Source: Achromobacter spanius (lineage in GTDB: Bacteria; Pseudomonadota; Gammaproteobacteria; Burkholderiales; Burkholderiaceae_B). From it: DNA of 64,000 nt. Both the position numbers and the translations under genes were made by a program. Shown one piece after another: positions 9,481 to 17,647 of this stretch. The DNA is taken from positions 1,240,001-1,304,000 of the forward strand of contig NZ_CP025030.1 of NCBI RefSeq assembly GCF_002812705.1. Reading direction: 5' to 3'. A model generated the notes under the pieces. The model was not told the DNA's origin and did not search any database. It saw nothing but the letters and a program-made list of their open reading frames with translations. Every line of letters begins with the position of its first letter. Position 1 is the first letter of the stretch.

Positions 9481-9827
9481 TGCTTATCCTTCAGGTCGCT
9501 TTCGTGTGACACGGCCAATGTGGCTTGCGCAATCGCCGAGGCGGTGATCGCGGCGGGAAATCCGACGTAGAACGCCAGGTGCGTGATGGCGGCCGACAGC
9601 TCATCCTGTGTCAGCCCATTGCCAACGGCGCGGCGCAGGTGCGCGGGCAATTCATCCGTATGCCCCGCGGCAATCAAGGCGGCCACGGTAATCAGGCTGC
9701 GGTCTCGCGGCGCCAACGCGGGGTCGCTCCAGATATCGGGGTAAAGCGTGTTGTCGACGAAGGCCGACAGCGCCGGGGTGAATGCACGCGCGGCTTCGCG
9801 CGGATGGCTGAAATCGATATTCGACAT
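9477..9827 (-). CDS. carboxymuconolactone decarboxylase / AhpD-like family protein
   Basis: 116 aa from the ATG at 9827, which follows AGGAG by eight bases; a TTG at 9845 would add six residues. Contains the family core RDRSLITVAALIAAGHTDELPAHLRRA and LAFYVGFPAA. The AhpD-type CxxC is absent, so it is closer to the decarboxylase branch than to the peroxidase-coupled branch. It lies between an aldehyde dehydrogenase and a quinone-oxidoreductase-like gene, in translational overlap with the latter. This suggests a small catabolic pathway for an unknown aromatic or aliphatic aldehyde. Confidence 0.9.
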   Translation of the reverse strand: MSNIDFSHPREAARAFTPALSAFVDNTLYPDIWSDPALAPRDRSLITVAALIAAGHTDELPAHLRRAVGNGLTQDELSAAITHLAFYVGFPAAITASAIAQATLAVSHESDLKDKQ

Positions 9828-9841
9828 GGTGTGCTCCTGGT

Positions 9842-11278
9842 TCAAGCCTGGCTGATGAATTTGTGCGTGAGGTAGTACTCGATGCCTTCCACGCCGCCCT
9901 CCGAACCGTGTCCGCTTTCCTTCATACCGCCGAAGGGCAGTTCCGTGGCCACGATGCGGTATTGATTGATGCCGATCATTCCGGCTTCCAGGCCGTCGGC
10001 CACGTCTATCGCCGTACGGGCATTGCTGGTGAACGCATAGGCAGACAAGCCATAAGGCAGCCGATTGGCTTCTTGCAACCCGTCCGCCAGTTCATCAAAA
10101 GTCATCAGCACCGCAATCGGGCCGAACGGCTCTTCGTGCATGATCTTGGCATGCATCGGCACATCGGCCAGCACCGTCGGTTCGAAGAAGTAGCCCGCGC
10201 CGTCGATGGGCTTGCCCCCGGCCAATACCGTGGCGCCGCATGCCACCGCGTCAGCAATCAACGCCTGCATCTTCTCCAACTGGCGCGGGTTCGCCAACGG
10301 CCCCACTTGCGTATCCGGATCAAGCCCGTTGCCGACCTTCAGGGCGCGGGTAGCCTCGACGAAATGTTCACGGAATTCGTCATAGACGCCGCGCTGGACT
10401 AAAAAGCGCGTGGACGAAATGCAGACTTGGCCGGTGCCACGGAAGCGGTTGGCGGCGCCCTCGACCGCGGCGCGCTGGACATCGGCATCGTCGAACACCA
10501 GCACCGGCCCATGTCCACCAAGTTCCAGCGTGATGGGCTTCACGCCCTCGGCGGCACGCGCCGACAACAAGCGGCCGATGGGGACGGAGCCAGTGAAGGT
10601 CACCTTGCGGATCACCGGCGACGCAATCAGATGCCGCGACACGTCGTCCGGCACGCCGAAGACGACTTGCAGCACCCCTTTGGGCAAGCCGGCATCGTCC
10701 AGGGCGCGAGCCAGCGCCAGCGCGGTGGCCGGGCTCTCTTCACCGGGTTTGATGATGACGCTGCAACCGGCTGCTAGGGCGGCGGCAAGTTTGCGCGCCG
10801 GCGTGATCGCGGGAAAATTCCAGGGCGTGAACGCGGCCACCGGGCCAATTGCCTGCCGCTTGACCAGTTGCTGCACGCCGGGGCGATTGGCGGGCACGAC
10901 GCGGCCGTCAATCCGCTTGGCTTCTTCGGCAAACCATTCGAAATACTCGGCGGCGCGCAACACTTCATCACGGCTTTCAGCCAAGGGCTTGCCCTCTTCA
11001 AGCGTCATCAGCGTGGCAATGTGCTCGGCACGTTCGCGCATCAATTCCGCCCCGCGCTTGAGAACACGAGCGCGCTCGTTGGGCACCGTCGTGCGCCAGG
11101 CATTGAAGGCCGGCTGCGTCGCGGCAAGCGCGCGATCCAGATCCGCCGTCGTCGCAAGCGGCACACGGCCCAGTTCCTGACGTGTGGCGGGATTCACCAC
11201 GCCGGCCGTGTCGCGTTCGCCAGCGCCTATCCATTCGCCGTTGATGAAGAGGTAAAGCGGGTCATAGTTGCCGTTCAT
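9842..11278 (-). CDS. NAD(P)-dependent aldehyde dehydrogenase, succinate-semialdehyde type
   Basis: 478 aa, full length for the GabD-like branch. Visible are the N-terminal ...YLFINGEW start, the cofactor-binding segment FTPWNFPAITPARKLAAALAAGC, the general base Glu in LELGGHGP and the nucleophile Cys in GTGQVCISSTR. It oxidises an aldehyde, by family most often succinate semialdehyde, to the acid. It heads an operon with the next two minus-strand genes and is divergent from a LysR regulator that presumably controls it. Substrate assignment is moderate only. Confidence 0.92.
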   Translation of the reverse strand: MNGNYDPLYLFINGEWIGAGERDTAGVVNPATRQELGRVPLATTADLDRALAATQPAFNAWRTTVPNERARVLKRGAELMRERAEHIATLMTLEEGKPLAESRDEVLRAAEYFEWFAEEAKRIDGRVVPANRPGVQQLVKRQAIGPVAAFTPWNFPAITPARKLAAALAAGCSVIIKPGEESPATALALARALDDAGLPKGVLQVVFGVPDDVSRHLIASPVIRKVTFTGSVPIGRLLSARAAEGVKPITLELGGHGPVLVFDDADVQRAAVEGAANRFRGTGQVCISSTRFLVQRGVYDEFREHFVEATRALKVGNGLDPDTQVGPLANPRQLEKMQALIADAVACGATVLAGGKPIDGAGYFFEPTVLADVPMHAKIMHEEPFGPIAVLMTFDELADGLQEANRLPYGLSAYAFTSNARTAIDVADGLEAGMIGINQYRIVATELPFGGMKESGHGSEGGVEGIEYYLTHKFISQA

Positions 11279-11365
11279 GGTTGCAAACTCCGATAAGATT
11301 GTTGGTGACCTTGGAACGGAGTCTAGGCGTGAGCGGCGCGCGGATTTAGCCCCTTGCGGAAGAAT

Positions 11366-11390
11366 GACTTTCCCTTCCAGAGGAAAAGTC
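11366..11390. promoter_or_regulatory. imperfect dyad between aldehyde dehydrogenase and LysR genes
   Basis: GACTTTCCC and GGAAAAGTC form an 8-of-9 inverted repeat with a 7-base spacer. It ends 22 bp before the LysR start and lies 88 bp or more from the divergent dehydrogenase start. Position and form fit a LysR-type autoregulatory operator, though the classical T-N11-A core is not obvious. Confidence 0.45.
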
Positions 11391-11412
11391 GCACGAACAC
11401 AATGGGCCCACG

Positions 11413-12357
11413 ATGGACAAGCTATACAACATGTCGGTTTTTGCGAAAGTGGTGGAGATGGGCAGTTTCACTGCCGTGGCCAACCATCTTTCCACCACGG
11501 TCGGCAACATTTCGCGCGCCGTCACGGTGCTGGAAGAAGGCCTGAATGCCCGGCTGATTCAGCGCTCCACCCGCCGCCTGGTCGTCACCGATGTGGGGCA
11601 CCGCTTCTATGACCGCTGCATCGCGATCCTGGGCGACGTCGAGCAAGCCGAAGCCGAGGCGGGGCATGCAACGGTGTCGCCACGCGGCGTATTGCGCGTT
11701 CACGCCGTACCCGGCTTGGGGCGCACGCTGGTCGCCCGCGCAGCCTTGGCGTATAGAAAGACCTACCCCGACGTCTCGGTGGACCTGCTTCTGTCGCAGC
11801 GCATGCCGAATCTGCTTGAAGAACAGCTTGATGTCGGCATCGTGATCGCGCGCGCCTTGCCGGACTCCACCTACGTCAGCCAGAAGATTGGCGTCAGCCA
11901 CTGCGTCTTGGCGGCATCGCCTGAGTACCTGGCACAACATCCCCCGGTGCACACCCCCGAGGACCTTGCTCAGCACACTTGCTTGTTGTTGACCACGGTG
12001 GACTATGCCCCGGACGAATGGCATCTGGAAGGCGAGAACGGCACGTTCACCCATCGGCCGTCGGGCGGGCATCTTGGCGTAAACGACATGGACGCCATGG
12101 CCACCGCGCTGCGCGATGGCGCCGGGATTGGACTGCTGGCGGGGTTCTCGGCGATCGAGGATCTGCGCCGAGGCACGCTGGTGCGGGTATTGCCCGGGTA
12201 CTACACGAACCAGCGCAACGTGTATGCGCTGTACCCGTCGCGTCAGTTTGTCGACGCCAAGATCAAGCTGTTCGTGGACGCGCTGAAGCTCCATGTGGGC
12301 GAGCAGCTTGCGGGCTATGCCGCTGAGCTGGGCATCACGGCGAAAGAGACGGGCTGA
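11413..12357 (+). CDS. LysR family transcriptional regulator
   Basis: 314 aa. N-terminal winged HTH (MSVFAKVVEMGSFTAVANHLSTTVGNISRAVTVLEEGL) and a periplasmic-binding-like effector domain from about residue 90. It belongs to the branch that usually reads ...VSRAVAxLE..LGARLL.RSTRRL. Transcribed away from the aldehyde dehydrogenase operon, its probable target, with a dyad between them. Effector unknown; candidates are the semialdehyde or its precursor. Confidence 0.92.
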   Translation: MDKLYNMSVFAKVVEMGSFTAVANHLSTTVGNISRAVTVLEEGLNARLIQRSTRRLVVTDVGHRFYDRCIAILGDVEQAEAEAGHATVSPRGVLRVHAVPGLGRTLVARAALAYRKTYPDVSVDLLLSQRMPNLLEEQLDVGIVIARALPDSTYVSQKIGVSHCVLAASPEYLAQHPPVHTPEDLAQHTCLLLTTVDYAPDEWHLEGENGTFTHRPSGGHLGVNDMDAMATALRDGAGIGLLAGFSAIEDLRRGTLVRVLPGYYTNQRNVYALYPSRQFVDAKIKLFVDALKLHVGEQLAGYAAELGITAKETG

Positions 12358-12371
12358 AGGGATCAGCGTTT

Positions 12372-12417
12372 GGAATTAACGGGAATTAACGTGTCAGAAT
12401 TAACGTGTCAGACTACG
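12372..12417. repeat. short tandem repeat of GAATTAACG / TGTCAGA units
   Basis: GGAATTAACG occurs twice back to back (12372-12381, 12382-12391), then TGTCAGAATTAACG (12392-12405), then TGTCAGACTACG (12406-12417). It fills the gap between the LysR and ASCH genes. The final unit contains GTGTCAGACT, the reverse complement of the core of the motif at 13410-13426. Likely a replication-slippage product of a dispersed motif. Confidence 0.5.
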
Positions 12418-12430
12418 TTGCCGTGCCAGC

Positions 12431-12877
12431 ATGCCTGACGCCTCAACCCTCATCCCCATCTCCATGACCAAACCCAGCATAAGACCACCCGCCCCATACG
12501 AAGACGCCGTTACGTTTCAGTTCGGCGATTCGCCCGAACTCGCCGACGAATTGCTCGCGCTGGTTCTGGCGGGCACGAAGACGGCTACTTGCGGCGCGCT
12601 GCATCACTTCGACGACGAAGAACCCGTGCCACAAGCGGGCCGGCGCGATGTCGTGCTGGATGGCCAGGGTCGCCCCGCCTGCGTCATCGAAACCACCGGC
12701 GTGTTGATCCAGCGCTTCGACCAAGTCGACGAAGCCTTCGCGCTGGCTGAAGGCGAGGGCCCGTACCCCGTTTGGCGCGACGCGCACATTGCCTACTTCG
12801 AACGCAACGGCGGGTATGCGCCGGACATGATGCTGGTGTGCGAACGCTTCCGCGTCGTAGAGGTCTATGCGCGATAG
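12431..12877 (+). CDS. ASCH domain protein
   Basis: Up to 148 aa; the ATG at 12464 would give 137 aa and is a reasonable alternative. The ASCH signature is visible: LADELLALVLAGTKTATCGALHHF (G-x-K-x-x-T type) and a downstream beta-barrel segment DVVLDGQGRPACVIETTGV. The fold is a small beta-barrel related to PUA and is proposed to bind RNA or modified nucleotides. Some family members are amidohydrolases acting on N4-acetylcytidine. No operon partner. Confidence 0.85.
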   Translation: MPDASTLIPISMTKPSIRPPAPYEDAVTFQFGDSPELADELLALVLAGTKTATCGALHHFDDEEPVPQAGRRDVVLDGQGRPACVIETTGVLIQRFDQVDEAFALAEGEGPYPVWRDAHIAYFERNGGYAPDMMLVCERFRVVEVYAR

Positions 12878-12934
12878 AACCTGTTTGACTTCTGGCGCAC
12901 GCCGCCCGGCGATGGCGCCAACCCGTTTCAGGAG

Positions 12935-13396
12935 ATGGGAAACATGGTGCGCGAGTACGGGAGCTTGGCGAATTGGCGTTTCAGCGGTCGGCTGCCGGCC
13001 GCATTGGTCATCGTAGGTCTGTTGAATGGTTGTTCCATGTCTTCCGGGCTGTGCGATGCATTCGGTCCCAGCAAACGCGCGTCGATCGAGGTGCCGCAAA
13101 GCGCGACGGTCGAGGAAGTGTTCGCGTGTATCGACCAAGAGACCATCGGGAATAAAGACCGTGCCCCGCTTTTCGATAGTGGCTACGCGATCCGGGATAC
13201 CAGGACGGGAGTGCTTGAGACCGAGCACTACGGCACGCCAAACACGAGCGGCTTTCGTCTGAGGGCCGAGATGTCAAAGCAAGCGTCCCGGCTGGATCTT
13301 TCATTGCGAGGCGCGGGGGCCTATTGCTCGGATCTGGGCGTCGATAATGAAATGACGCGGCTGGCGTCAGACGTGGCCAGTTGCCTTCAGCGTTGA
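12935..13396 (+). CDS. putative lipoprotein, unknown function
   Basis: I do not recognise the family. The 153-aa product has a positively charged start and a hydrophobic stretch ending LVIVGLLNGCSM, a plausible lipobox (L-N-G-C, Cys at about residue 33). The preceding n-region is long, so a later start (ATG at 12944) is possible. The mature part has three further Cys (CDAFG, FACIDQ, YCSDLG), compatible with disulfides. Charge is balanced and no domain is obvious. It is flanked by unrelated genes. Confidence 0.6.
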   Translation: MGNMVREYGSLANWRFSGRLPAALVIVGLLNGCSMSSGLCDAFGPSKRASIEVPQSATVEEVFACIDQETIGNKDRAPLFDSGYAIRDTRTGVLETEHYGTPNTSGFRLRAEMSKQASRLDLSLRGAGAYCSDLGVDNEMTRLASDVASCLQR

Positions 13397-13409
13397 AGGC
13401 AAGGTGGCG

Positions 13410-13426
13410 AATTGCAGTCTGACACC
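13410..13426. repeat. short dispersed motif AATTGCAGTCTGACACC, copy 2
   Basis: Matches 8453-8469 at 16 of 17 positions. It begins 14 bases after the stop codon of the putative lipoprotein gene. The rest of the gap to 13639 holds nothing I can support. Confidence 0.4.
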
Positions 13427-13638
13427 TGGAGTCGACCTCGTGCCGTTCACCACGCACTCAGTCCGGCTTCCCGTCATGTTCGCCCAGCGGCCTGGCGGGC
13501 CAGTCTTCCCAACGGTTCACGCGGGTACGTTCATACGCTTCGTCGACCGGGCAACAACCTGACGTGATGAATGCCGATGCGTGTAATGCCGAGTGCCGCG
13601 GAAAGCGGTGCGTCCAGCGCCATGGGTTCGGTACGACT

Positions 13639-14469
13639 TCAACCATCCGTCGATACCGTAGTCGCCTCCCACGCTTGAAACTCGTCTTCCAACGCAGCAT
13701 GCTTGGCTCGCACCAGCATCAACGCGTCGCTGCCCAGCAATAGATGTGCCGGAGGATCGTCAGCCTCGATCGCTGCAAGCATCGCACGGGCGGCCTTCAC
13801 CGGGTCGCCAAGCTGCTTGCCGCTTTTCTCTTCACGCGCCTGCCGGATGGGGTCGAAGATGGTGTCGTAGTCCGGGATGGAACGCGGGGTGCGTGTCATT
13901 GAACGGCCGGCCCAGTCGGTACGGAATGAACCCGGCGCCACGGCGGTGACGGCGATGCCCAAGGGTTTGACCTCTTTGCCGAGGGTCTCCGAAATGCCTT
14001 CCAGCGCGAATTTGCTGCCGCAGTAATAGGCGATGCCCGGCATGGTGAGGTGTCCGCCCATGGACGTGATGTTCAGGATGTGGCCACATCGGCGCGCGCG
14101 CAGGTAGGGCAGCACGGCCTTCATCATGGCGACGGCGCCGAACACGTTCACGTCGAACTGCCGGCGCATCTCCGATAGCGACGACTCTTCCAGCACGCCC
14201 TCGTGCCCATAGCCCGCGTTGTTGACCAGAACGTCGATGGGTCCGACGCTGGTTTCGATTTCCGATACGACGTCGTCAATGCGATCGAAGTGGGTGACGT
14301 CCAGCACGCGCCCATAGGCCGCATCGGCAAGCGATTCGAAATCGCGCTTTGCCTCGTCGCTTCTTACGGTGCCCACCACGGTATGGCCGGCGGCCAGCGC
14401 TTCTTGCGCCAGCGCGCGGCCGAATCCGCTGCTGACTCCGGTGATCAGAAATATCTTGCTCAACGCCAT
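13639..14469 (-). CDS. short-chain dehydrogenase/reductase (classical SDR)
   Basis: 276 aa from the ATG at 14469, preceded by GGAGA. Rossmann motif TGVSSGFG (TGxxxGxG), NNAGYG, catalytic Ser in NITSMGG and YYCGSK (YxxxK). The proline-glycine segment APGSFRTDWAGRSM and the tail match the branch annotated as oxidoreductases with retinol- or steroid-like substrates. The divergent AraC-type gene starts 93 bp away and is the probable regulator, an arrangement resembling yqhC with its reductase target. Confidence 0.93.
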   Translation of the reverse strand: MALSKIFLITGVSSGFGRALAQEALAAGHTVVGTVRSDEAKRDFESLADAAYGRVLDVTHFDRIDDVVSEIETSVGPIDVLVNNAGYGHEGVLEESSLSEMRRQFDVNVFGAVAMMKAVLPYLRARRCGHILNITSMGGHLTMPGIAYYCGSKFALEGISETLGKEVKPLGIAVTAVAPGSFRTDWAGRSMTRTPRSIPDYDTIFDPIRQAREEKSGKQLGDPVKAARAMLAAIEADDPPAHLLLGSDALMLVRAKHAALEDEFQAWEATTVSTDG

Positions 14470-14562
14470 GATGCGTCTCCAGAATACGAAAGAGAGACTG
14501 CATACTATTCTTGCGGCAGACGACTTATCAGCCAAAATTCGCTGAATTTCTTGCATAAAGCT

Positions 14563-15534
14563 ATGAGCCATGACTACACCCCGAATCAGGATTCGGCCAC
14601 ACTGCCCGATACGCGAAAGCGCACGGTCGCGCTGCTGCGCGACTTGGCGCCCACGGAAGGCTATAACCTGACCGCGCTGCCCAGCGTGCGTATCCTGCGT
14701 TCCGACCGTGCGCTTTCGCGCACCCCGGTTTTGTATGACCCAGGCATCGTGATCGTGTGCCAAGGACGTAAGCGCGGGTACTTTGGCGGGCAGCTGTACC
14801 AGTACGACGCGGATCATTATCTTGCCGTCTCGGTGCCGGTTCCCTTCAGCATGGAAACCGATGCCACGCCGGACCGCCCGTTGCTAGCGCTGTATCTGCA
14901 TCTTGATTTCACGGTGGCTGCCGAGCTGGCCGCGCAGATCGGCAACACAGGCATGGGCGATGGGGCAGACGTGCCTCAAAGCATGATGTCGACGCGGATG
15001 GACGACAGGATGCATGCCTCGGTGCTGCGCTTTCTTGAAGCCATGCACCGGCCAATCGAAGCCGCCGTGCTGGGACCGGGCCTGCTGCGCGAACTGTACT
15101 TCCGCGTGCTGACCGGGCCACAGGGCGGCGCGCTGCGAGAGGCGCTGGCGATGCGAGGACAGTTTGGCAGGATAGGGATGTCGCTACGGCAGATTCATGC
15201 CGACTACGCCAAGCCGCTTGATGTGACGCAGCTTGCCCACAAGGCGGGCATGAGCGTGCCCAGCTTCCACAGCCATTTCAAGGCGGTTACGCAGGTGTCG
15301 CCGATGCAGTACGTGAAGTCGACGCGACTGCATCAGGCCAGGTTGTTGATGGTGCGCCAGGACTTGACGGCGGAAGCGGCGGGCCATGCCGTGGGCTACA
15401 CGAGCCCATCGCAATTCAGCCGGGAATTCAAGCGGCTGTTCGGCTTGACGCCCGCAGCCGAAGCGAAACGCATGCGTGAAAGTTTCGCGATACCGGCGTC
15501 GTTTGCCGACGCCACGTATGTGTCGTCGCACTGA
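14563..15534 (+). CDS. AraC family regulator with AraC_N cupin domain (YqhC-like)
   Basis: 323 aa from the ATG at 14563; longer in-frame extensions run back into the SDR gene and are not credible. The N-terminal domain (PSVRILRSDRALSRTPVLYDPGIVIVCQGRKRGYF) is the AraC_N type found in E. coli YqhC. The C-terminal HTH pair is VTQLAHKAGMSVPSFHSHFKAVTQVSPMQYVKSTRLHQA and AGHAVGYTSPSQFSREFKRLFG. YqhC activates an aldehyde reductase in response to aldehydes; the divergent SDR is the analogous target here. Confidence 0.93.
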   Translation: MSHDYTPNQDSATLPDTRKRTVALLRDLAPTEGYNLTALPSVRILRSDRALSRTPVLYDPGIVIVCQGRKRGYFGGQLYQYDADHYLAVSVPVPFSMETDATPDRPLLALYLHLDFTVAAELAAQIGNTGMGDGADVPQSMMSTRMDDRMHASVLRFLEAMHRPIEAAVLGPGLLRELYFRVLTGPQGGALREALAMRGQFGRIGMSLRQIHADYAKPLDVTQLAHKAGMSVPSFHSHFKAVTQVSPMQYVKSTRLHQARLLMVRQDLTAEAAGHAVGYTSPSQFSREFKRLFGLTPAAEAKRMRESFAIPASFADATYVSSH

Positions 15535-15542
15535 CGCTGGCG

Positions 15543-16178
15543 CTAGAGCCTATCCAGGCGCTTGGGGTTGAACGCCCACTGATGGGTCTCGTCCGCCGTG
15601 CATTGGATGACGGTCTTGAGGTGTCGACTGGGGCCGATGTCCTTCAACTTGATCTCCCCGTTGCACACCGGGCAGTCTCCCCCCAGCGTGGTGAGAGAGA
15701 TGCGGCCCGCCTTGTCGGCTTCTAAGTTGAAGGCGCCCACTAAGCGGACGAAGCCCTTGCGCATCAAGCCACGCCCGACGAGGAAGGCGATGCCACTTGG
15801 AATGAACAGCCAGAACCACCAGACGCCCCATCTGAAGACTATATCGCCGATTGTCATCAGCACGCCGGCCGCGCCAAGCGCCGTGAGCCAACCCCGCTTG
15901 ATTGGGCGGCCGGCCAGCGTCAGGGGAATGACATCGGTTCGAACGAGTTCGGGTTGATCCCAGCCGCCTTCCTTGGATAGCGGCTTTTGCGGCTCGTTCC
16001 AGCCGCCGTCCTTCGGTAGCGGCTGTTGCGGCTGAGCCGCGGGGAAAGTTTGATCAGTATTGAAGTCGCCAAGGGGCGGAAGTTTGCTGGGCTCGGAAAA
16101 GCCGGACAAGGTCTTGGTGCATTCGTCGCAAAGACGGCCACGGCCGCGATGCGCGGCCCCACAAGTTTCGCAATGCAC
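15543..16178 (-). CDS. zinc-ribbon plus two-TM membrane protein, unknown function
   Basis: 211 aa from a GTG at 16178 preceded by GAGGAA at good spacing; upstream in-frame codons up to 16349 look non-coding. The N-terminus is a four-Cys ribbon (HCETCGAAHRGRGRLCDEC). A Pro/Gly/Trp-rich linker follows with an imperfect duplicate (PLPKDGGWNEPQ and PLSKEGGWDQPE). Two adjacent hydrophobic helices come next (about 115-155), then a second set of Cys (CPVCNGEI...IQC). The arrangement suggests a membrane-anchored protein with cytosolic metal-binding modules. I cannot name a family or function. Confidence 0.7.
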   Translation of the reverse strand: MHCETCGAAHRGRGRLCDECTKTLSGFSEPSKLPPLGDFNTDQTFPAAQPQQPLPKDGGWNEPQKPLSKEGGWDQPELVRTDVIPLTLAGRPIKRGWLTALGAAGVLMTIGDIVFRWGVWWFWLFIPSGIAFLVGRGLMRKGFVRLVGAFNLEADKAGRISLTTLGGDCPVCNGEIKLKDIGPSRHLKTVIQCTADETHQWAFNPKRLDRL

Positions 16179-16339
16179 GCGCGCTTCCTCGCGAATGATG
16201 ACAACGGCCAAAAGGATACAACTGATTGGGGGATTCAATCGACGGTAGGCGGCGAGGCGGTCTGGCGAGGCGCTTGGCGGCGTGTTTGTCGGACAAGCAT
16301 TTCCGTACACTTTACGTTCCACATCACGGGTAGCCGCGC

Positions 16340-16630
16340 ATGCCACCAAGCCCCCTGGAAAGCCAGCTTGCCTTCCTACGTGAAATCGACAGGCTCAAGA
16401 CCGTCGTGCGGCAATCCCCGTTGCTAGACCGCAGCAGAAAGGAAAACTCAGCCGAGCATTCCTGGCACCTGGCGATGTATGCCCTGATCCTAGAAAGCGG
16501 CGTGTCTCTTGAACAGGTGCTCGCACGGTATGGGCCTGCCATCCAAAGGGGCGCGCCCCGGCTATGGGAAGAATGCGAGAGGTGGGTGAGGCGGCATTTT
16601 CAGCTGCGAACAAACGCAAGCAGCAATTGA
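16340..16630 (+). pseudogene. HD-domain phosphohydrolase (YfbR/HDDC2-like), internally deleted remnant
   Basis: The first ~52 residues match the N-terminus of the HD phosphohydrolase/5'-nucleotidase family almost word for word (FLREIDRLKTVVRQSPLLDRSRKENSAEHSWHLAMYALIL). The next ~40 (GVSLEQVLARYGPAIQRGAPRLWEECERWVRRHF) look like the C-terminal helix region of the same family. The roughly 95-100 residues between them, which should contain the HD pair and the distal metal-binding Asp, are missing, with the frame preserved. The last few codons overlap the end of the adjacent Fic gene by 31 bp, so the original end also seems replaced. Almost certainly inactive. Confidence 0.75.
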
Positions 16631-17202
16631 TAATCGCCCTGGTCGGCTGCGCGCAGCGCGTCGAGATAGCGAGTCCGAGCGTCGGAGGCGTTCACAAGAT
16701 TTCCAGCGCCGCCCCAGGAAAACTGCGGTTGCCCCAGGCTGCGTAGAAGAGCGTCAGCCATCATTCGGGAATGCCGCCCGTTGCCGTTGGGGAACGGGTG
16801 AATCCAGACCAGGTCGCGGTGAAAGCGGGCGGCGATTTCGTCAGGGGGATAAGAGCCATGCTCGATTCCCCAGCGTGTGTTGGCAAGCAGTTGCGCCAAC
16901 CGTGTGCTCACCTGCGTCCAGTCACAACCTATATTCTTGTCTGACTGACGAAACGTTCCTGCCCAGGTCCAGGTCTGGTCAAACATTTTGGAATGGAGCG
17001 TTCGGCAGAATCCTTCACTCAGAACATCTTGCGAGCGAGCCCGTTTCAACCAGCGCATCGCTCGCAACAAGTTTTCCTGCTCCCAGTCATTCAAGTCGCC
17101 CTTGGTGGCAAGGTGCTCCGGAATGAGGCCCGCCTGTTCATCGGGGTCCAGTGGTGTCTGGCCATCTTGATAGTCAAGATCTAGCGCCATAGCGCGGACC
17201 AT
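16600..17202 (-). CDS. Fic-domain protein, mobile mystery protein B
   Basis: 200 aa; an internal ATG at 17190 (MALDLDYQDG) is an equally good start. Carries the full Fic motif at residues 135-146 (HPFPNGNGRHSR), so nucleotidyl transfer, usually AMPylation, is possible. N-terminal TPLDPDEQAGLIPEHLATKGDLNDWEQEN matches the family called mobile mystery protein B. Residues 39-44 (DWEQEN) resemble the inhibitory helix motif [S/T]xxxE[G/N] of class II Fic proteins, with Asp in the first position. It overlaps the HTH gene upstream by about 22 bp, forming a two-gene unit found sporadically in bacteria. Whether it is a toxin is not known. Confidence 0.88.
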   Translation of the reverse strand: MVRAMALDLDYQDGQTPLDPDEQAGLIPEHLATKGDLNDWEQENLLRAMRWLKRARSQDVLSEGFCRTLHSKMFDQTWTWAGTFRQSDKNIGCDWTQVSTRLAQLLANTRWGIEHGSYPPDEIAARFHRDLVWIHPFPNGNGRHSRMMADALLRSLGQPQFSWGGAGNLVNASDARTRYLDALRAADQGDYQLLLAFVRS

Positions 17203-17642
17203 CGGCCCCGTAGCAGTTCATCGGTTCTTCGCTCTACTTGTTTACGAAGTCGACCCTCCGTTGGGCGTTGGTCTTCGAGGCCCATGGTGTGCGCAACGCC
17301 GCCAACCTCTTCAAGTGCGACCGCGCGGGCGCGCTCTTGAACCATATCCGTGAGCGGCTTGCGCGGCACCAGGGCATAAACAAGTTCACAATCAAGTCCG
17401 TCCGCCAGCTTGCGGAGTTGCCCTAGCGTGATGCGTTCGTCGGCTTCCGCCTGTTCTGATTTATGCAGGGTCGGTGCCGAAATGCCCAGACGTTGGGCTT
17501 GCTGCCGCTGACTTAAGCCGAGCGATTCCCGGATCAGCTTCAGCCAACCGCTAGCAGGCGCTTTTCGCGTCAGCAGATTGGCATAACCAGAAAGAGCCGC
17601 CTGCAGTTGTTCCAGGCGAAGTTGGTTGAGTTCGGGAGACAT
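17181..17642 (-). CDS. HTH (Xre-type) protein, mobile mystery protein A
   Basis: 153 aa. Central HTH: IRESLGLSQRQQAQRLGISAPTLHKSEQAEADERITLGQLRKLADGLDCELVYALVP, typical of mobile mystery protein A, the constant partner of the Fic protein just downstream. Presumed transcriptional autoregulator, perhaps also antitoxin-like; no [S/T]xxxE[G/N] inhibitory motif is seen in it. Its start codon is directly preceded by a perfect 12-bp palindrome that covers the expected ribosome-binding site. AT-richness just upstream contrasts with the surrounding genes and suggests acquisition. Confidence 0.87.
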   Translation of the reverse strand: MSPELNQLRLEQLQAALSGYANLLTRKAPASGWLKLIRESLGLSQRQQAQRLGISAPTLHKSEQAEADERITLGQLRKLADGLDCELVYALVPRKPLTDMVQERARAVALEEVGGVAHTMGLEDQRPTEGRLRKQVERRTDELLRGRWSALWR

Positions 17643-17647
17643 TTGCT

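Noticed and set aside
13458-13700. 80-codon minus-strand open frame after the SDR gene
   Set aside because: No recognisable motif or ribosome-binding site, and it overlaps the SDR end; too weak to list as a gene.
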